Shown piece after piece: positions 8,356 to 20,947 of a stretch of 64,000 nucleotides of DNA. Within the stretch, counting starts at the first letter, position 1. Each line of letters starts with the position of its first letter. The notes under the pieces were generated by a model. The model had not been told where the DNA came from and did not search any database. It saw only the letters and a list, made by a program, of their open reading frames with translations. This stretch comes from Granulosicoccus sp. (GTDB taxonomy: Bacteria > Pseudomonadota > Gammaproteobacteria > Granulosicoccales > Granulosicoccaceae), in NCBI GenBank assembly GCA_023301725.1, contig JALZUD010000017.1, positions 51,357-115,356 of the forward strand. Direction: 5' to 3'. A program made the translations under genes and the position numbers.

Positions 8356-9723
8356 CTAGTTTTTGGAAGGTCTTGTCCAATTATCGATATCGGTCTGTTT
8401 CGAACGCGTCAGTGAGAGCTTCTTTGCAGGTACATCGCGTGAGATAGTTGATCCAGCACCAACAGTGGCACCAGCTCCGATCTTAACTGGCGCAACTAAC
8501 GCCGTATTTGATCCTATATGCACATTGTCTTCCAAAACTGTCTGATGCTTGTTTGCACCATCATAGTTACACGTAATGGTGCCGGCCCCAACGTTCACAT
8601 TTTCCCCTAACACGGAGTCGCCGACGTAACTCAAATGATTAATCTTGCTACCTGCCCCAACCTGAGTATTTTTTGTCTCAACAAAATTACCAATGCGCGC
8701 AGCCTTCGCAAGTTCGGTCCCAGGGCGAAGCCTTGCAAACGGACCTACGTTAGCTGCTTGGCCCAGGCGTGCAGATTCGAGTACACAATTGGCATGTACG
8801 ATTGAGTCGTCCGCAATATGTGAGTCAGTGATAACACAGTTAGGGCCGATAACCACGTTGTTGCCCAACGTGCAATGACCTGTAAACACACAGTTAATAT
8901 CAATGCTGATATCTGTCCCGGTTTCAAGTGTGCCTCTAATATCGATGCGGGCTGGATCTGAAAGTGTGACACCAGAATTCATCAGCTGTTCTGCCAAATA
9001 GAGCTGATGCACACGTTCAAGAGTAGCAAGCTGTACTCGGCTGTTTACACCGTCTGTCTCTGAGGCGTCTTCTGGGTGCACCGCCTGAATACGAAGACCC
9101 TGCCTCACAGCCTGTGCGTGAATATCTGTCAGGTAGTACTCACCTTGCGCGTTGTCGTTACCTAGGTCAGCAAGCAAACTAAACAGACTTCTACCTTTGA
9201 TCGATACGACACCGGCATTAACCTCGGTGATAGTCAGTTGATCGGGGCTTGCGTCTTTCTGTTCAACCACACCGACAATCGCACCGCCTTCACGAACAAT
9301 GCGGCCATAACCTGAAGGGTCATCCATCATCAAAGTCAACAGGCCAATGGTCTGATCATCGCAGACATCAAGCAAGGCTTTATAGGTCGAGGCACGTGTC
9401 AAAGGCACATCGCCGTACGTGATCAGTACTGTGTCATCTTCAGCGATACCTTCGAGAGCTTGCTGTACAGCATGGCCAGTTCCCAATTGCTGTTCTTGTG
9501 CGGCCCATTGAACTGAGTGGTCCGAATTTTTGTTTATCTCAGTTTTTACCTGCTCTGCTTCATGCCCCACAACCACAGTGACACCAGCAGGATCAAGCGT
9601 TGCCAGTGTATCCAGAACATGGGTTAGTAGCGGCTTACCAGCCAGAGGGTGCAAAACTTTGGGCATCGCAGATTTCATGCGGGTACCCTTGCCGGCTGCA
9701 AGTACGATAAATCGGGTTGACAT
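8356..9723 (-). CDS. glmU: Bifunctional UDP-GlcNAc pyrophosphorylase / glucosamine-1-phosphate acetyltransferase
   Basis: Makes GlcNAc-1-phosphate from glucosamine-1-phosphate and acetyl-CoA, then UDP-GlcNAc with UTP, for peptidoglycan and lipopolysaccharide. The N-terminal nucleotidyltransferase domain begins with LAAGKGTRMKS (about residues 8-18) and holds YGDVPL. The C-terminal left-handed beta-helix shows hexapeptide repeats (about 250-430), with RLRPGTEL, HLSYVGDS and NVGAGTITCNYDG. Length 455 is typical. It is upstream of glmS on the same strand and separated from the ATP synthase operon by 716 bases, so it probably has its own promoter. Confidence 0.97.
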   Translation of the reverse strand: MSTRFIVLAAGKGTRMKSAMPKVLHPLAGKPLLTHVLDTLATLDPAGVTVVVGHEAEQVKTEINKNSDHSVQWAAQEQQLGTGHAVQQALEGIAEDDTVLITYGDVPLTRASTYKALLDVCDDQTIGLLTLMMDDPSGYGRIVREGGAIVGVVEQKDASPDQLTITEVNAGVVSIKGRSLFSLLADLGNDNAQGEYYLTDIHAQAVRQGLRIQAVHPEDASETDGVNSRVQLATLERVHQLYLAEQLMNSGVTLSDPARIDIRGTLETGTDISIDINCVFTGHCTLGNNVVIGPNCVITDSHIADDSIVHANCVLESARLGQAANVGPFARLRPGTELAKAARIGNFVETKNTQVGAGSKINHLSYVGDSVLGENVNVGAGTITCNYDGANKHQTVLEDNVHIGSNTALVAPVKIGAGATVGAGSTISRDVPAKKLSLTRSKQTDIDNWTRPSKN

Positions 9724-10302
9724 GTGGACTTCCTGAATTGATGCAGCGCATTATCACATGAGAAATGCAGCTGGTTGTAGACACGCTCATCGGTGTATCG
9801 GCAGGAACAGAGATCAAATTCACTACTTGGCTTGTGACGTCTGGCTGGTCGTAAAGGTTTAACTCAGTGGCATTGTTTGACCGGCTGAATATAGCAACTA
9901 AAGCACAGCCATTTGGTGAGTACTATTTTAACTAGAGTGATTGTGTTGAATTCACTGCGCTCATTAGGAGTCAATTTTTTGATGCTATTGACAAAATAGA
10001 CAGCCTTCGGAACAATCGCTTTGAAAAGAAATTATTTATCAAGGACCCAGTTTCAAGTTTAGCACCTGCCTGCCGACGTGCCGAGTAAACCCGCTGCTAG
10101 TAACCATTAATCACATATCAAAGAGAAAATGTATGAAACATTTTGGTCTTGAAGTAGTGAGCTTGGTACTTTTTGACTGCTACGTTGCTGGCCGCTTAAA
10201 AAAGAGCTTGTCTATACCGTGATACTCGTGCAGTTGTGAGTATCACCTTCTCTGATCTAGCCACATGTTAGTTGTGATCGGCTAATTGCAGATCTCAATA
10301 CG
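9724..10302. other. Long intergenic region between atpC terminator and glmU
   Basis: No convincing ORF or RNA was found on either strand in this AT-leaning stretch. It should contain the glmU promoter on the minus strand. The one clear structure is the inverted repeat at 10219-10246, listed separately. Confidence 0.4.
10219..10246. repeat. Perfect 9-bp inverted repeat
   Basis: GTGATACTC and its reverse complement GAGTATCAC flank a 10-nt loop. It lies beyond the atp terminator in the direction of atp transcription. It could be a back-up terminator stem or an operator; no T-run follows on either strand. Confidence 0.4.
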
Positions 10303-10330
10303 AAAAAAACCAGCGTGAAAGCTGGCTTTT
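10303..10330 (-). terminator. Rho-independent terminator of the ATP synthase operon
   Basis: On the minus strand CCAGC-tttcac-GCTGG is followed directly by seven T residues. It lies 110 bases past the atpC stop. The other strand reads a similar stem followed by CTTTT, so it may work in both directions. Confidence 0.85.
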
Positions 10331-10439
10331 ATTCGTCTAAAGTATGACTAGTCTGATGTCGCTAGCGTATCTGTGTTCACACTCAACCCAGAGAATAAGG
10401 TGTTGTTAAATGCGCCAATCTTACGCCTAGTTAATCTCT

Positions 10440-10859
10440 CTACTTACGCAGTTTCTTAATGAATTCCAACTGTGCAGCAGCTTCTGCCAGCTGGGCTTGC
10501 ACTGCAGCATAATCAATCGTTCCCACTTGGCCGCCTGCGAGGGCAGCTTCCGCTTCTTCCTTTGATTTCTGCGCAGCCGCTTCATCGATATCATCAGCAC
10601 GAAGTGCCGTGTCTGCCAGGATGGTCACCACGTCAGGCTGTACTTCAAGTAAACCACCAGACACATAAATATCAAGAGCTTCGCCTTCACCTACTGGACG
10701 CACATGCACTTCACCCGGACGAATACGAGTAATGAAAGGTGTGTGTCCAGGGGCGATGCCTACTTCACCCATTTGCGCTGAAGCTACCACCATGGAAGCT
10801 TCGCCGCTATAGATGCTCTTCTCAGCGCTAACAATTTCAACTTTGAGTGAAGCAGCCAT
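10440..10859 (-). CDS. atpC: ATP synthase F1 epsilon subunit
   Basis: Central-stalk subunit that regulates ATP hydrolysis by F1. The N-terminal beta-sandwich (about 1-85) contains the family motif GEVGIAPGHTPFITRIRPG. The C-terminal helical hairpin (about 90-139) is alanine- and glutamate-rich. Length 139 is normal. It is the last gene of the operon, two bases after atpD, and is followed by a strong terminator. Confidence 0.97.
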   Translation of the reverse strand: MAASLKVEIVSAEKSIYSGEASMVVASAQMGEVGIAPGHTPFITRIRPGEVHVRPVGEGEALDIYVSGGLLEVQPDVVTILADTALRADDIDEAAAQKSKEEAEAALAGGQVGTIDYAAVQAQLAEAAAQLEFIKKLRK

Positions 10860-10861
10860 GA

Positions 10862-13146
<2,285 letters not shown>

Positions 13147-13152
13147 GAGCCC

Positions 13153-14697
13153 TTACCAGCTTCCGTTTGCCTTAAAGGCGTCTAGGCCTTTGGCGAACGC
13201 TGCTTGGATGTTCTCGTTCCAATCACCTGACTGATCAACTTGATCGAGTAGTTCTTGATGGTTAGATCGAAAGTAATCATGCATAGCTTCTTCAAACGAT
13301 ACGACTTTGCTCACTGGAACGTCGTCGATGTAGCCTTCGTTAGCAGCAAACAACGAAACACCCATTTCACCTACTGACAGAGGCGCGTATTGCTTCTGCT
13401 TCATGAGCTCTGTAACACGCTGACCACGCTCAAGCTGCTTGCGTGTAGTTTCATCGAGATCTGATGCGAACTGAGCAAAAGCTGCCAACTCACGATACTG
13501 GGCTAAGGCAAGTCGAACACCACCGCCTAACTTCTTGATGATCTTCGTCTGTGCTGCACCACCAACCCGTGATACAGAAAGTCCTGCGTTGATTGCTGGA
13601 CGAATACCCGCGTTAAACAAGTCAGTTTCTAGGAAAATCTGACCATCAGTGATCGAGATGACGTTTGTCGGTACGAAAGCCGATACGTCACCCGCTTGTG
13701 TTTCAATGATTGGCAATGCAGTCAGTGAACCGGTCTTGCCCTTTACTTCACCGTTGGTGAATTTCTCAACGTAATCCGCGTTTACTCGTGAAGCTCTTTC
13801 AAGCAATCGAGAGTGAAGGTAGAAAACGTCACCAGGATAAGCTTCACGACCCGGCGGACGACGCAGCAGCAGTGATACCTGACGGTACGCCCATGCTTGT
13901 TTCGTAAGATCGTCATAGACGATCAGTGCATCTTCACCACGGTCACGGAAATACTCGCCCATTGAACAACCAGCGTAAGGAGCGACGAACTGCATGGCTG
14001 CAGAGTCTGCTGCGCCCGCTGCAACAATGATTGTATTTTCCAATGCACCATGCTCTTCCAGCTTGGTTACAACGTTTGCGATAGTAGATTGCTTTTGACC
14101 AATCGCTACGTAGACACATTTGATGCCAGTGTCCTTCTGGGCGATGATTGCGTCGATAGCAACTGCTGTCTTTCCTGTCTGGCGGTCACCAATGATCAGC
14201 TCACGTTGGCCACGGCCCACGGGTACCATTGCATCGATGGCTTTCAAACCTGTTTGCACTGGCTCGTCGACTGATTGCCGGTCGATAACGCCTGGAGCAA
14301 TTTTTTCTACAGGTGATGACAGCTTTGCGTTTACTGGGCCTTTGCCGTCTATTGGCTCGCCGAGTGCGTTTACAACGCGACCAAGTAGCTCTGGTCCAAC
14401 AGGCACTTCAAGTACCTTACCTGTACAACGGACTTTGTCGCCTTCTGACAAATTTTCGTAGTTGCCCAGAACAACTGCACCTACCGAGTCACGCTCAAGG
14501 TTCAATGCCAGTCCGAACAGGCCATCGTCAAACGCGATCATTTCGCCTGATAGAGCGTCGTTAAGTCCGTGAATACGAACTATACCGTCGTTCAGGCTTA
14601 CGATAGTACCTTCGGTACGAACGTTGGCTGACGTATCCGTTTTGCCAATTTTTTCTCGGATCAGGTCACTGATCTCGGATGGATTCAGTTGTTGCAT
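13153..14697 (-). CDS. atpA: ATP synthase F1 alpha subunit
   Basis: Regulatory nucleotide-binding subunit of F1. It begins with the usual [10 protein letters not shown], has Walker A GDRQTGKT near residue 170, the alpha-specific region [20 protein letters not shown], and the signature [13 protein letters not shown] near 370. Length 514 is typical. It lies 76 bases after atpH. Confidence 0.98.
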   Translation of the reverse strand: MQQLNPSEISDLIREKIGKTDTSANVRTEGTIVSLNDGIVRIHGLNDALSGEMIAFDDGLFGLALNLERDSVGAVVLGNYENLSEGDKVRCTGKVLEVPVGPELLGRVVNALGEPIDGKGPVNAKLSSPVEKIAPGVIDRQSVDEPVQTGLKAIDAMVPVGRGQRELIIGDRQTGKTAVAIDAIIAQKDTGIKCVYVAIGQKQSTIANVVTKLEEHGALENTIIVAAGAADSAAMQFVAPYAGCSMGEYFRDRGEDALIVYDDLTKQAWAYRQVSLLLRRPPGREAYPGDVFYLHSRLLERASRVNADYVEKFTNGEVKGKTGSLTALPIIETQAGDVSAFVPTNVISITDGQIFLETDLFNAGIRPAINAGLSVSRVGGAAQTKIIKKLGGGVRLALAQYRELAAFAQFASDLDETTRKQLERGQRVTELMKQKQYAPLSVGEMGVSLFAANEGYIDDVPVSKVVSFEEAMHDYFRSNHQELLDQVDQSGDWNENIQAAFAKGLDAFKANGSW

Positions 14698-14773
14698 GAG
14701 TATCGTGTTCTCTTGAAATTCTATGTAGTTCGAATCGGTTTACGAGTAGACCGACAATTCGGTCTTAAGCGTC

Positions 14774-15307
14774 CTAACTGGCAACGCTCTGTTCAAGTCC
14801 GGATAGTCGGCCGCGCAACGACCCGTCAATGACGAGATCACCTGCACGAATAATGGCACCACCAATGAGTTCGGGATCGACTTCGGTGGTAATTCTGATC
14901 TTGCGCGAAAGTCGTCTGCCTAAGGCTTCAACAATACTGGCCTCTTGATCACTTGTGAGTGCATAAGCACTGACTACGTGAGCGTCTAATTCGCCTTCAG
15001 CTTCCCGTCGCAGTAATCCAAATTGCTGATGGATGTTAGGTAGGGCTGACAATCGATCGTTTTCTGCTAGCAGTCCAAGCAAACCTTTGCTGTCCTCGTC
15101 TAAACCATCGGAGACGTTGGCGATAAGATCGGCTTTCGCTTGCGCAGTGATGCCGGGCTCACCCAAACGAGTACGAATGACATCGTCTTGCACAACCGCA
15201 CCCCAATAGGCCAAGCGGTTTTCCCACATGTCGTAGCCGCCACGTTCCGAGGCCAGCTCGAAAATAGCTCTTGCGTAAGGTCTTGCTGTTGTCGATTCTG
15301 ATGCCAT
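14774..15307 (-). CDS. atpH: ATP synthase F1 delta subunit
   Basis: Peripheral-stalk protein that joins F1 to the b subunits. The N-terminal six-helix domain begins TTARPYARAIFELA. The C-terminal region shows the conserved DPELIGGAIIRAGDLVIDGS-like stretch near residue 145. Length 177 is normal. A TAA lies immediately before the ATG, which fixes the start. It is separated from atpF by an unusually wide 251-base gap containing hairpins. Confidence 0.96.
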   Translation of the reverse strand: MASESTTARPYARAIFELASERGGYDMWENRLAYWGAVVQDDVIRTRLGEPGITAQAKADLIANVSDGLDEDSKGLLGLLAENDRLSALPNIHQQFGLLRREAEGELDAHVVSAYALTSDQEASIVEALGRRLSRKIRITTEVDPELIGGAIIRAGDLVIDGSLRGRLSGLEQSVAS

Positions 15308-15454
15308 TTAAGTGACTACCGGTTGACAATCGCTTGCGCGGTTGTTCTCACTATTTATTCCCTGCCAAGATGGCTCCCTACTTGGGGTACATCAAAGCTT
15401 GTAAGTATTTCTGAATCACTTAGCTGTCCCGATGATTGTATGTTGAAGACATGT

Positions 15455-15474
15455 TCCGATATCAATTTATCGGA
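15455..15474. repeat. Inverted repeat in the atpF-atpH gap
   Basis: TCCGATA and TATCGGA flank a six-base AT-rich loop. It lies about 150 bases upstream of the atpH start on the minus strand. Confidence 0.5.
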
Positions 15475-15512
15475 TAGCCTTCAACGCTATCTGGCGGTCA
15501 AGTGACTTTCTT

Positions 15513-15545
15513 GAAAGTGCAAGGCGCTGCGCGCCACGCACTTTC
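15513..15545. repeat. Strong two-part hairpin just after atpF
   Basis: An outer 8-bp stem GAAAGTGC/GCACTTTC encloses an inner GC-rich 5-bp stem GGCGC/GCGCC with loop TGC; two unpaired bases lie on each side between the stems. It begins 13 bases beyond the atpF stop on the minus strand. There is no T-tract, so full termination is unlikely; an RNA processing or stability element fits better. Confidence 0.6.
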
Positions 15546-15558
15546 GGGTACTGTTGAT

Positions 15559-16029
15559 CTAAAGCTGCTTTACCAAGTCATCAATGACCGAGTTATGCTT
15601 GTTTTGATCAATCTCAGTGCCAAGAATTCGCCGAGCACCTTCTACTGCCAATGCTCCAACTTGTTGGCGCAATCCTTCTTTAGCACCCACAATTTCTTGT
15701 TCGATCTCAGCTTGCGCACTTTGCTTGAGTCGATCACCTTCACTGCGCGCAGTGTCCTTTGATGACTCAACAATCTCGTTGCTGCGCTTTTGAGCTTGAG
15801 CCACTATCTCTGCAGCCTGCGATTTCGCATCCTGCAGCATAGTCGCAATCTCAGCCTCTGCTTCTTCGCGTTTCTGTGAGCTTTTTTCTGCATCTGCCAA
15901 GCCTCCAGCTATCAACGCCTGGCGCTCACGCAAGCCGTTGATAATAGGTGGCCAAACGTACTTCATGCAGAAGTAAACGAACACAGCAAACGAAATAGCC
16001 TGGCCTAATACTGTCAGGTTAACGTTCAT
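15559..16029 (-). CDS. atpF: ATP synthase Fo b subunit
   Basis: Peripheral stalk of the enzyme. A single N-terminal membrane segment (about 4-26, LTVLGQAISFAVFVYFCMKYVW) is followed by a long alanine/glutamate-rich coiled coil to residue 156. Length 156 matches the E. coli subunit. It follows atpE by 31 bases. Confidence 0.97.
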   Translation of the reverse strand: MNVNLTVLGQAISFAVFVYFCMKYVWPPIINGLRERQALIAGGLADAEKSSQKREEAEAEIATMLQDAKSQAAEIVAQAQKRSNEIVESSKDTARSEGDRLKQSAQAEIEQEIVGAKEGLRQQVGALAVEGARRILGTEIDQNKHNSVIDDLVKQL

Positions 16030-16060
16030 GTGCTTTGCCTCTCGTTAGTCGAAGTATCGA

Positions 16061-16342
<282 letters not shown>

Positions 16343-16387
16343 TTAAAAGTTATTGAAAAAAAGATACGACGGAAGAACTAAACCAAA

Positions 16388-17236
<849 letters not shown>

Positions 17237-17342
17237 TCAACAATTTACCTTGCGTTTGTACTTACTGACCTGCTCAATGAAATAAATTGGCACGTCAATA
17301 TACTTTATCTTTGCTATCTGTGAAGACTAGCTTTGCCTATCT

Positions 17343-17370
17343 TTCTATTACTTATGTTCTATTACTTATG
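17343..17370. repeat. 14-bp perfect tandem duplication between atpB and atpI
   Basis: TTCTATTACTTATG occurs twice head to tail. It probably arose by slippage; no function is evident. Confidence 0.6.
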
Positions 17371-17402
17371 TTTTCGCGCTGCTTTCCAAACTGACTACAT
17401 CG

Positions 17403-17780
17403 TTATTTGCGCACTGCCAGCAATGGAACAAACCAACTCAGGCTCTGAACTCCAATAAACCCTAGAAATACAGCGGGCGCATTCAGCGGCCTGAGGTTAA
17501 TAAATACTATGACGAACAAACTAGCTGTAATAAAAATCTTACCCGTGATACCCGCATAAAACGAATTGACTATTTTTCTCGCTGCCCGGGCCCCGGAGAA
17601 CCGAAACGCTCGATAAGCGAAATAGCCATTCGGCAAAAACGCGATCATACCTCCAGCAAGAGCACCGAAGGCTCCACTAAAGCCCCAGATTCCACCAATA
17701 ACCCCTGCTAACAGCGCTCCAATCAGCTGCGCTGTAAGCAATGCCTTAACGACCTGCAAACGTTGATCTGCTTGTCGCAT
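17403..17780 (-). CDS. atpI: ATP synthase accessory protein AtpI
   Basis: Small membrane protein at the head of the atp operon, implicated in other bacteria in c-ring assembly. At 125 residues it has about four hydrophobic segments, a glycine-rich second segment (GGMIAFLPNGYFAYRAF) and the basic loop GARAARKIVNSFY typical of the family. It is the first gene after the presumed atp promoter region, which holds a perfect 22-bp palindrome. Confidence 0.9.
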   Translation of the reverse strand: MRQADQRLQVVKALLTAQLIGALLAGVIGGIWGFSGAFGALAGGMIAFLPNGYFAYRAFRFSGARAARKIVNSFYAGITGKIFITASLFVIVFINLRPLNAPAVFLGFIGVQSLSWFVPLLAVRK

Positions 17781-18105
17781 AGGTATGCCTTGAAAACAGT
17801 AATTACTCGGTAGGACGCTAACGCCTTAGACCTGAGTTTGAGCAGCGCGAGTATACCAGCGTTTTTTCGCTACAAACGTTCAAACGGATCAATATATTGA
17901 TCCGTAGGTAATCACAAGCCTTTTGACTAAATGCGTATCAAGCCAGCTTTAAATGCTTTTCATGATCAATGAGTGCAACATAATGCACGTTTATCGCCAC
18001 AGCTGACGAGAGCCCTCTCGCGAGTTGGTCAATAGAGTTGGATAGTGTGCAGGGAGCTCAACTTCTGTGCGCTTGAATTCTGACGTTCAAATTCGTACGA
18101 GAAAA
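17781..18105. other. Presumed atp operon promoter region
   Basis: Separates parB from atpI, both on the minus strand. It holds the 22-bp palindrome at 17884-17905 and a short inverted repeat CGAGAG-cc-CTCTCG at 18007-18020. No ORF was found. Confidence 0.5.
17884..17905. promoter_or_regulatory. Perfect 22-bp palindrome upstream of atpI
   Basis: The half-site ACGGATCAATA is followed with no spacer by its exact reverse complement. It lies 104 bases upstream of the atpI start codon, in the presumed leader or promoter of the ATP synthase operon. A spacer-free palindrome suggests a binding site for a dimeric regulator rather than an RNA hairpin, which would need a loop. Confidence 0.55.
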
Positions 18106-19251
18106 CTACTTGATGTGTGCAAGTATTCCTTGTAACTCACTGACAGAAGAGTAGCTAATTTGTAGTTTTCCCGCACCACTTCCCTTGTGTGAAATCTGCA
18201 CCTTAGCCCCCAGCGTTTCGCCAAGTTTTTTACTCAAGCGCTCAATATCTGGGTCAAAAGCAGGATCTGCAGAGTTAGATCGGACCTCTCTGCCATCTTC
18301 ATCTAATGACCGAACGTAGGCCTCAGTGGCACGAACCGTCATGGCTTGTTGAACTACTCGCCTAGCGATATCACGTTGAACATGACGCGGCGCACCCAGA
18401 AGAGCTCGCGCATGACCCATTTCCAATTCGCTCTTGTCAACCATGACTTTAACTTCATCATGCAACTCCAGCAAACGCATCAAATTGGTCACTGATGCCC
18501 TCGAGCGACCTACAGCCTCGGCGACTGCCTTGTGCGTCATGCCGAATTCGTCGCAAAGACGGGCAAACGCCTCGGCTTCTTCTAACGGATTGAGATCCTT
18601 ACGTTGAATGTTCTCTATAACGGAAACTGCCGCTACAGATCGGTCTTCCATTTGCCGGACAATAGCTGGAATTCGGTCGATACCTGCTAACTGCGAGGCA
18701 CGCCAGCGTCGCTCTCCTGCGACTAATTCATAGCCGTCAGCGAACGGTCTAACGATGATCGGCTGGATCATTCCTTCGGCTCTGATCGAATCTGCCAGCT
18801 CTTGAAGCAACTCTTGGTCAAACAAACGTCGCGGTTGATAAGTTCCACGACGGATCTTCTCTACGCCAAGCATAATCAGCTGTTCAGAGTTATTACCAAT
18901 GAGCTCTTGCTTATTGCCCTCAGCTGGCTCATCGACAGATGTATGCACCGACTCCTGAGCGCGCAGCACTGTCGAAGCTGTGCCAATCTGCTGCGTCTTG
19001 TCTTGTCCCGTTCCCTTGCCAACCTCGGGCGTAGCCTCGGATAGAGGAGCCTGTGCCGCAGATGTTGAGTCCTTGCCGCCAACACTGTCGGCCTCAGTGT
19101 TAGGAGCAGACTCAGCAGTATCATCAGCACGATCATCAGCACGGACATCAGCACGGACATCAGCTTGTACAGTTGTTTGTGTTTTCCGATCCTTAGCATT
19201 ACTGCCGAGCAACGCATTGAGGTTACGGCCCATACGAGGTCGTTTAGCCAT
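18106..19251 (-). CDS. parB: Chromosome partitioning protein ParB
   Basis: CTP-dependent DNA clamp that loads at parS and spreads, acting with ParA in origin segregation. The first 115 residues are a low-complexity linker beyond a short basic start, including a four-residue repeat (ADVR/ADDR). The ParB/Srx CTPase domain follows, with GERRWRA and ENIQRKDLNPLEEA, then the helix-turn-helix MTHKAVAEAVGRSRASVTN near residue 237, and a C-terminal dimerisation domain. Length 381 exceeds the roughly 290 usual for chromosomal ParB, the excess being the N-terminal linker. Its start overlaps the end of parA by eight bases. Candidate parS sites lie in recF. Confidence 0.96.
   Translation of the reverse strand: MAKRPRMGRNLNALLGSNAKDRKTQTTVQADVRADVRADDRADDTAESAPNTEADSVGGKDSTSAAQAPLSEATPEVGKGTGQDKTQQIGTASTVLRAQESVHTSVDEPAEGNKQELIGNNSEQLIMLGVEKIRRGTYQPRRLFDQELLQELADSIRAEGMIQPIIVRPFADGYELVAGERRWRASQLAGIDRIPAIVRQMEDRSVAAVSVIENIQRKDLNPLEEAEAFARLCDEFGMTHKAVAEAVGRSRASVTNLMRLLELHDEVKVMVDKSELEMGHARALLGAPRHVQRDIARRVVQQAMTVRATEAYVRSLDEDGREVRSNSADPAFDPDIERLSKKLGETLGAKVQISHKGSGAGKLQISYSSVSELQGILAHIK
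19121..19164. repeat. 12-bp tandem repeat in the parB linker
   Basis: Nearly four head-to-tail 12-base units of the form (T/A)CATCAGCACG(A/G), encoding repeats of Ala-Asp-(Val/Asp)-Arg in the ParB N-terminal linker. In-frame expansion or contraction would change only linker length. Confidence 0.8.
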
Positions 19252-20209
19252 TGACAGACTCGGTATCGTTTAAAGGTTGCTCGGGAGTACCTGTGCTCGA
19301 CGGGGATTCTGCAACGCCTGAGGATGAAGGATTCGCAGATTCGGCTGTTGTGACGTCGCCCGTTGTCTCTTTACGTTCAGATTGCGAAGCCGCCTCCGAG
19401 ATGGGCTCCGCTGCAGCAGGCTGTTCATCGGCTGTATGTACAGCTCGAGCCAGCTTACGGACTATTTCTCCAGCAAGAGCCAGGTACGCAAGTGCTCCAC
19501 GGGAAGTATTGTCGTACTCCATGATTGAAAGGCCATGACTGGGAGCCTCTGCCAGACGAACATTTCTAGGCACCACCGTTCTAAAAACCTGGTCTCCAAA
19601 ATGTTCGATTAGCTGGGCTGAAACCTCCACACCAAGCTTGTTCCGGCCATCGTACATAGTCCGCAGCAAACCCTCTATTTTGATATCAGGGTTGACGCTT
19701 TCTCGCACCCCTTCAACGGTCTCCAGCAAAGCTGACAGCCCTTCGAGCGCATAATATTCACATTGCACCGGGACTAGCACGCTGTCTGCAGCTACAAAAG
19801 CATTTAGCGTAAGAATATTGAGCGATGGTGGGCAATCAATTAAAATGAAATCAAAGTCTTGTCGCACAGGCTGCAAAGCGTTGTTCAATCGCTGCTCACG
19901 CTCGTCCATATCCATGAGTTCGACTTCAGCGGCTGTTAGATCGCTATTGGCCGCCAGCACCGCACAGGTGTTTTCGGCAGCTTTTTGCTGTGCATCGTTA
20001 ACACTCATGCCATCCACTAGCACGTCAAAAATGCCTTTTTCTACTTCGTGCTTGTCGATGCCGCAACCCATAGTGGCGTTGCCTTGCGGATCTAGATCAA
20101 TCAGCAACACACGCTTGTTCATACTGACAAGGGCAGCCGACAGATTCACTGAGGTGGTGGTTTTTCCAACCCCACCTTTTTGGTTCGCTATGGCAATTAT
20201 CCGACTCAT
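19244..20209 (-). CDS. parA: Chromosome partitioning ATPase ParA
   Basis: Soj-type ATPase that binds DNA non-specifically and moves ParB-parS complexes. The deviant Walker A KGGVGKTT is at residues 11-18, Walker A' (DLDPQGNAT) follows, and Walker B is FILIDCPPSL. The catalytic core ends near residue 260; a serine/glutamate/proline-rich tail of about 60 residues follows and is longer than usual. It lies 18 bases after rsmG and overlaps parB, consistent with an mnmG-rsmG-parA-parB unit. Confidence 0.97.
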   Translation of the reverse strand: MSRIIAIANQKGGVGKTTTSVNLSAALVSMNKRVLLIDLDPQGNATMGCGIDKHEVEKGIFDVLVDGMSVNDAQQKAAENTCAVLAANSDLTAAEVELMDMDEREQRLNNALQPVRQDFDFILIDCPPSLNILTLNAFVAADSVLVPVQCEYYALEGLSALLETVEGVRESVNPDIKIEGLLRTMYDGRNKLGVEVSAQLIEHFGDQVFRTVVPRNVRLAEAPSHGLSIMEYDNTSRGALAYLALAGEIVRKLARAVHTADEQPAAAEPISEAASQSERKETTGDVTTAESANPSSSGVAESPSSTGTPEQPLNDTESVNG

Positions 20210-20227
20210 GTTGCCAAGTGTAATCCA

Positions 20228-20899
20228 TTAAACCTGTTTGCAGCGACACACGGCCACATGTCGAGCAGCTGAATTACCAGGTATGTCGACCGGAACCAGT
20301 TCTTCTAGGTGAAACGGCTCGGGCAATGGCGTCTCTAAGCGCTCCACATGGCCCAGCATGATGAGGGCTCGAGCGTCTGTTGCGCATAAAGACGACGCTA
20401 TGCGCAAAAAATCATGCGGTGCTGAAAAGGCCCTTGAGGTGACTATTGACGCGCTTACCTCGTTCTGAGCGGCCACATCTTCCACTCGCTGGTTCAGAAT
20501 TCTGACATTTTTAATGCCCAGCTCTACTAGAACCTGCTGTTGAAAACGTGTTTTTTTTCCGTTGGATTCAATAGAAATAAACGTTAAATCCGGTCTTGCT
20601 AGTGCCAGCGGTAATACTGGCAATCCAGCTCCACTGCCCACATCAATCAAATCAGCACTCACCCGCCCTTCACAAGATTCAGGGGGTAACCAGGCACAAA
20701 GAACGAGGCTGTCCAGCAAATGTCGTTGCACCATAGCGCGAGCCTCACGCACTGCTGTGAGGTTATAGACGCGATTCCATTTTTGTAGCAACGCCACGAA
20801 TTGCAGCATTTTCTCACGAGCCCCTGTTTCCAGCTCAAGATGTATTGATGTCGAGAGCTGCAGCAACCCTGCATCGAATGTTTCAGCCGGGTTACTCAC
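20228..20899 (-). CDS. rsmG: 16S rRNA (guanine527-N7)-methyltransferase
   Basis: SAM-dependent methyltransferase that modifies G527 of 16S rRNA. It contains KWNRVYNLTAVR near residue 40, the SAM-binding motif DVGSGAGLPVLPLAL near 83, and SRAFSAP near 155. Length 223 is typical. It is placed between mnmG and parA as in most proteobacteria. Confidence 0.96.
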   Translation of the reverse strand: MSNPAETFDAGLLQLSTSIHLELETGAREKMLQFVALLQKWNRVYNLTAVREARAMVQRHLLDSLVLCAWLPPESCEGRVSADLIDVGSGAGLPVLPLALARPDLTFISIESNGKKTRFQQQVLVELGIKNVRILNQRVEDVAAQNEVSASIVTSRAFSAPHDFLRIASSLCATDARALIMLGHVERLETPLPEPFHLEELVPVDIPGNSAARHVAVCRCKQV

Positions 20900-20947
20900 T
20901 AGTGATCAATACCTGTGTTCAATGTCTGGTGTCAATGACTGTAAATG

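Larger units (their letters stand above)
15308..15558 (-). other. Wide atpF-atpH intercistronic region with hairpins
   Basis: atpF and atpH are usually nearly adjacent; here 251 bases separate them with no ORF of note. Two perfect inverted repeats lie inside (15455-15474 and 15513-15545), plus a smaller overlapping palindrome ACTTTC-tt-GAAAGT at 15505-15518. Folding in the atp mRNA could affect processing, stability or translation of the downstream F1 genes. Confidence 0.6.
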
